A stretch of 64,000 bases of DNA from Hydrogenothermus marinus (GTDB taxonomy: Bacteria; Aquificota; Aquificia; Aquificales; Hydrogenothermaceae), in contig NZ_REFO01000011.1 in NCBI RefSeq assembly GCF_003688665.1, forward strand, positions 62,001 through 126,000, read 5' to 3'. Below, one piece after another: positions 60,404-64,000 of this stretch. Both the position numbers and the translations under genes were made by a program. A model generated the notes under the pieces. The model was not told the origin of the DNA, searched no databases, and saw nothing but the letters and a program-made list of their open reading frames with translations. Each line of letters starts with the position of its first letter. Within the stretch, counting starts at the first letter, position 1.

Positions 60404-62410
60404 ATGCCAAATAGATTAATAAATGAGAAAAGTCCTTATTTACAACAACATGCAAATAATCCTGTTGATTGGTATCCTTGGTGTGAAGAAGCTTTTGAAA
60501 AAGCAAAAAAAGAAAATAAACCAATATTTTTGTCAATAGGATATTCAACTTGCCATTGGTGTCATGTAATGGAAAAAGAAAGCTTTGAAGACCCTGAAAT
60601 TGCAAAAATGATGAATGAAACATTTGTAAATATAAAAGTTGATAGAGAAGAAAGGCCAGATATTGATCAAGTTTATATGCAGGTATGTATGCTTTTAACT
60701 GGTAGAGGTGGATGGCCTTTAACAATAATTATGACACCTGATAAAAAACCATTTTTTGCAGGAACATATATACCAAAAGAATCAAGATACTCAATAATAG
60801 GAATGAAAGAACTTATTCCACAGATAAAAAAAATATGGGAAGAAAACAAAGAAGCTCTTGAAGAAAGATCAGAAAAAATATTAAAAGCTTTACAAGAAGA
60901 TTTAAAACCTACTTATACAGATAATAGAATTTCAGATCATTTAGTAAAAACTGCTTATAAACATTTTGAATATTCATTTGATAAAAGATATGGAGGATTT
61001 GGAGAAGCTCCTAAATTTCCATCACCACACAATCTTTTATTTTTACTTAGATATTATTTTGTTTTTAAAGATGAAAATGCTTTAAAAATGGTAGAAAAAA
61101 CCTTAACTGAAATGCGAAAAGGCGGTATTTACGATAATATAGGTTATGGCTTTCATAGATATTCAACAGATAAAAGATGGCTTTTACCTCATTTTGAAAA
61201 AATGCTTTATGATCAAGCTATGCTTCTAATGGCATATACAGAAGGTTTCCAAGCTACAAAAAATGAAAATTTCAAAGAAACTGTTTATCAGATATCTGAA
61301 TATCTTTTTAGAGATATGGAAAGTCCAGAAGGTGCTTTTTCTAGTGCAGAAGATGCAGATAGTGAAGGTGAAGAAGGAAAATTTTATACTTTTACATATA
61401 AAGAACTGAAAGATATTTTAAAAGAAGATTTTGAAATTTTTGCAAAAATATCAGATATAAAAGAAGAAGGAAATTACCTTGAAGAAGCAACAGGACAACC
61501 TTCTTACAGAAATATAATCTATCAATCTAAGAACTGGGAAGTTTTAGAAAAAGAAACAGGTATCTCAAAAGAAAAATTAAAGGATATATGGAGAAAATCA
61601 TTAAAAAAACTTTTTAATATTAGAGAAAAAAGAGTAAGACCTTTAAAAGACACAAAAATTCTTACAGATTGGAATGGACTTATAATTAAAGCTTTAGCTC
61701 AAGCAGGAGTTGTTTTTAACAATAAAGAATTTATAGAGAAAGCTAAAAAATCAGCAGATTTTATTATTAACAATATGTATAAAGATGGTATTTTATATCA
61801 CAGATATAAAGATGGAGATATTGCATTTGAAGGTAATCTTGATGATTATGCATTTTTATCTTATGGGCTTTTTGAACTTTATCAAGCTACATTTGATAAA
61901 AAATATTTAGATCTTTCTAAAGAATTAACAGATAAATTAATAGAAAACTTTTGGGATAAAACATCAGGAGGATTTTTCTATACTTCTGAAAACAATAAAG
62001 ATGTTATAGTAAGAAATAAAGAAGCTTATGATGGGGCTTATCCATCAGGAAATTCAGTGGCTTATAATATGCTTGTAAATCTTTATAAAATTACTCAAGA
62101 TAATAAATATTTAGATTATATAGAAAATACAGAAAAAGCTTTTTATAATCAAATAAAGGTTGCTCCTCAAGGATTTAGTATGTTTTTAAATGGCTATTTA
62201 AATTTAGTGTATGGTTCAGAAGTTGTTATAGAAGGAAATAAAGAAGAAGCCCTTGATACAAGATTTTATTTAGAAAAAGAATATATTCCTTTAAAAGTAT
62301 TGGACTATAAACCTTCTTCTAATTTAAAGATATATGTATGTAAAAACTTTACCTGTAAATATCCTGTAGATAATAAGGAAGATGCTTTAAAACAGCTACT
62401 GGAGGGATAA
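60404..62410 (+). CDS. YyaL/DUF255 thioredoxin-domain protein
   Basis: A 668-residue two-part protein. Residues 1-165 are a thioredoxin-like domain with the CxxC in [15 protein letters not shown], followed by [13 protein letters not shown]. Residues 200-668 form an (alpha/alpha)6 barrel like that of glycoside hydrolases and epimerases ([25 protein letters not shown]). The family includes human SPATA20 and is widespread, but its substrate is not known. It ends directly before the MtnX-like gene (one base apart). Confidence 0.9.
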   Translation: MPNRLINEKSPYLQQHANNPVDWYPWCEEAFEKAKKENKPIFLSIGYSTCHWCHVMEKESFEDPEIAKMMNETFVNIKVDREERPDIDQVYMQVCMLLTGRGGWPLTIIMTPDKKPFFAGTYIPKESRYSIIGMKELIPQIKKIWEENKEALEERSEKILKALQEDLKPTYTDNRISDHLVKTAYKHFEYSFDKRYGGFGEAPKFPSPHNLLFLLRYYFVFKDENALKMVEKTLTEMRKGGIYDNIGYGFHRYSTDKRWLLPHFEKMLYDQAMLLMAYTEGFQATKNENFKETVYQISEYLFRDMESPEGAFSSAEDADSEGEEGKFYTFTYKELKDILKEDFEIFAKISDIKEEGNYLEEATGQPSYRNIIYQSKNWEVLEKETGISKEKLKDIWRKSLKKLFNIREKRVRPLKDTKILTDWNGLIIKALAQAGVVFNNKEFIEKAKKSADFIINNMYKDGILYHRYKDGDIAFEGNLDDYAFLSYGLFELYQATFDKKYLDLSKELTDKLIENFWDKTSGGFFYTSENNKDVIVRNKEAYDGAYPSGNSVAYNMLVNLYKITQDNKYLDYIENTEKAFYNQIKVAPQGFSMFLNGYLNLVYGSEVVIEGNKEEALDTRFYLEKEYIPLKVLDYKPSSNLKIYVCKNFTCKYPVDNKEDALKQLLEG

Positions 62411-63076
62411 ATGCAAAAAGTTTTTCTATCTGATTTTGATGGAACTATTACAGAAAGAGATGTAATCCATTCAATAATGGAAAATTTTGCACCACCTATT
62501 TGGAAAAATATATTAAATGAACTTATGACTGGAAAGATTGATATAGATATTGGAATAAAAAAAATGTTTAATCTTATACCTTCAGATAAAAAAGAAGAGA
62601 TTATAAACTGGGTTTTGGAAAATATAAAAATAAGAGAAGGTTTTGAAGATTTTTTAGATTTTTTAAATGAAAATAATATCCTATTTGTTATTTTAAGTGG
62701 TGGAATTGATTTTTATATAAATCCTTTAATAGAGCCATACAAAGACAAAATATATAAAATTTATTCAAATAAAGCTATCTTTAAGAAAGATTATATAGAT
62801 GTTGAGTTTATATATAAATGTGATGGAGTATGCAAAAGAAGTTGTGGTGTTTGTAAGCCTTATATAATCAAAAAAGATTTTAAAAATTATTTTAAATTTT
62901 ATGCAGGGGATGGAATTACAGATTTAACAGCATCTGAATATGTAGATTTTATTTTTGCGACAGGTAGTTTACAAAAATATCTAAAAAACAAGGATTTCTT
63001 TTCTTTTGATAACTTCTATCAAATTAGAGAATTTATAAATGAAAAATTTATTTTAGAAAAAGTGAAGGGGATTTAA
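62411..63076 (+). CDS. MtnX-like HAD phosphatase
   Basis: A 221-residue HAD IB hydrolase. Motif I is SDFDGTITERD, motif II LSGGIDFYI, and motif III/IV with the acid GDGITDL. It matches the MtnX group (2-hydroxy-3-keto-5-methylthiopentenyl-1-phosphate phosphatase) in the W-K and NLIPSD positions and the cysteine block with spacing C-x3-C-x3-C-x2-C (KCDGVCKRSCGVCK). MtnX acts in methionine salvage; no mtnA, mtnK or mtnW is near, but the SAM synthetase is the next gene on the other strand. Substrate not proven. Confidence 0.75.
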   Translation: MQKVFLSDFDGTITERDVIHSIMENFAPPIWKNILNELMTGKIDIDIGIKKMFNLIPSDKKEEIINWVLENIKIREGFEDFLDFLNENNILFVILSGGIDFYINPLIEPYKDKIYKIYSNKAIFKKDYIDVEFIYKCDGVCKRSCGVCKPYIIKKDFKNYFKFYAGDGITDLTASEYVDFIFATGSLQKYLKNKDFFSFDNFYQIREFINEKFILEKVKGI

Positions 63077-63084
63077 ATCCCCTT
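63065..63084. terminator. Bidirectional terminator between the MtnX-like gene and MAT
   Basis: AAGGGGATTT and AAATCCCCTT, a perfect 20-base palindrome that covers the MtnX-like stop codon, followed by ATTTTTAAT. It lies five bases from the MAT stop codon. Confidence 0.8.
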
Positions 63085-63088
63085 ATTT

Positions 63089-64000
63089 TTAATAAAGTCT
63101 GAAATGTCTATTTAAGAATTTCTTCCATGTTTGAGGAAGATTATCTATCTCTTCTTGGGCTATTTTTCTAACTTTCTCTTCAATTCCTTTAATATCTTTA
63201 TTTGTTCTAAGCTTTACATCACATACTTGAGGCTCTGTAATAGGTTTTCCTATCTGACTTACAAGATAAACATAAGCTTCATCAACTTCTTCAACTTCAG
63301 AAACTATTCTTTCTGCCATATCCATTGCTGCAGTATTATAGATTTTACCTATATGAGAAACTGGATTTTTACCTGCTGCAGCTTCAAGACTCATAGGTCT
63401 ATATGGTGTAATAAGTCCATTAACTCTGTTTCCTCTTCCTATTTCACCATCATCTCCTGCTTCTGCAGATGTTCCTGTAACTGTAATATAAACAGAGCCA
63501 TTTTCTTCATCATCTGCAGTATTTAAAAATATATCAACATGTTTTTCTGTTAATCTTTGAGCTATAGAATATGCATAATTTTCAACTATTTCTTTTTTTT
63601 CTTTGTAATCATTTAAATCTTTAACATATTTATCAACAAAAGCCATAGCGATTGTTATTCTTATATTTTCTCCATTTCTAACACCCATTATTTTTATATC
63701 TTCACCAACATATGGATGATCCTTTTTAAATTCCTTGTTGTTTAATGCTCTTTCAAGTTCATAAACAATAGTTTCAATATCATCAAAAGGAGCATATCCA
63801 GTTCCAAAAGATGTATCATTTGCAAGAGGAATTTCACCTTTTAATTGGAATCTTTCAAAAAGTTCTACTAAATCTTTAGAACCTGGTTTTAATTGTGGAT
63901 GGATAATTACATGATTAGAAATATCTAAATTTGGAATGTTTTCAGAAAGCCATTTATGAGCTGTTTCTATTGCAAGCTCTTCTACAGGGAGTCTCTTTCC
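63089..64000 (-). CDS. mat: Archaeal-type S-adenosylmethionine synthetase (runs off the window)
   Basis: 303 codons of an archaeal-type MAT, incomplete at the N-terminus. The reading frame is open to 64000, so the ATG at 63688 is internal. Visible segments are [84 protein letters not shown] and [15 protein letters not shown]. This family makes SAM from methionine and ATP but is not closely related to bacterial MetK. Among bacteria it is known from Aquificales, which supports the assignment of the organism. Confidence 0.93.
   Translation of the reverse strand, partial: GKRLPVEELAIETAHKWLSENIPNLDISNHVIIHPQLKPGSKDLVELFERFQLKGEIPLANDTSFGTGYAPFDDIETIVYELERALNNKEFKKDHPYVGEDIKIMGVRNGENIRITIAMAFVDKYVKDLNDYKEKKEIVENYAYSIAQRLTEKHVDIFLNTADDEENGSVYITVTGTSAEAGDDGEIGRGNRVNGLITPYRPMSLEAAAGKNPVSHIGKIYNTAAMDMAERIVSEVEEVDEAYVYLVSQIGKPITEPQVCDVKLRTNKDIKGIEEKVRKIAQEEIDNLPQTWKKFLNRHFRLY

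Noticed and set aside
1-64000. CRISPR arrays, tRNA/rRNA genes, insertion sequences, integrases or an origin
   Set aside because: I looked in the gaps and saw no repeat-spacer array, cloverleaf-like sequence, transposase-type frame or DnaA-box cluster.

Overview
The window is a strongly AT-rich, very gene-dense piece of a bacterial chromosome. It fits a Hydrogenothermaceae (Aquificales) genome, most likely Sulfurihydrogenibium. The reasons are the archaeal-type S-adenosylmethionine synthetase at the right edge, which is known from Aquificales, together with SorAB-type sulfite oxidation, TusA/DsrE sulfur-carrier genes and many TTG starts in AT-rich sequence. The species is an inference, since no rRNA or other decisive marker lies in the window. 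I saw no rRNA, tRNA, CRISPR array, insertion sequence or prophage.

Layout, left to right. 1-1.7 kb: start of a nitroreductase gene and a sorA-sorB pair for periplasmic sulfite oxidation. 1.8-5.4 kb: thioredoxin-fold protein, dxr, rseP, and a DsrE-like protein. 5.4-9.4 kb (minus): rpsU-yqeY-cvpA, a small unknown gene, peroxiredoxin and recJ. 9.5-14.1 kb: unknown gene, nitronate monooxygenase family, then a compact sulfur-relay operon (MoeB/ThiF-like, tusA, three DsrE/F/H-like genes) running into pdxA. 14.2-18.7 kb: purB, typA, KamA-family radical SAM. 18.7-20.3 kb (minus): esterase, tatA, rsmE. 20.3-28.0 kb: rlmI-like, prmC, murA, unknown, carA, a CDF transporter with an extra C-terminal domain, universal stress protein, tyrA. 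28.0-32.3 kb (minus): mutS, lpxK, scpA and an unlisted 31-residue membrane peptide.

32.4-35.5 kb: HAD phosphatase, rplM-rpsI, argC, hup, then the only long non-coding gap (375 bases). 35.9-39.1 kb (minus): pyruvate dehydrogenase-type E1alpha, E1beta and E2 genes without E3. 39.2-40.3 kb: AtpR-like membrane protein and prepilin peptidase. 40.3-44.1 kb (minus): dapA, then a Gfo/Idh-DegT-ribH-nusB operon preceded by a very good sigma-54 promoter. 44.2-48.5 kb: mreB-mreC-mreD-mrdA cell-shape operon. 48.7-55.2 kb: prfB, an MFS operon (minus), a PEGA/propeller lipoprotein, purF and a gene split between two frames. 55.2-64 kb: yfdX and ferredoxin-thioredoxin-reductase-like genes diverging from a palindrome, thiD, DEAD-box helicase with a structured leader, DUF2203, BFN nuclease family, a YyaL-type thioredoxin-domain protein, MtnX-like phosphatase, and the truncated archaeal-type MAT.

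Most genes are housekeeping genes in short operons with overlapping ends. The linking theme of the accessory genes is sulfur and thiol chemistry (SorAB, Tus/Dsr relay, DsrE-like, PDO-like, FTR-like, peroxiredoxin, YyaL). The most interesting signals are the frame-split gene with a CTT_TAA slippery-looking junction (54764-55196), the sigma-54 promoter at 43126-43141, the SD-sequestering leader of the DEAD-box gene, the hidden 31-residue gene after scpA, and the E2 subunit with Asn in place of the catalytic Asp.
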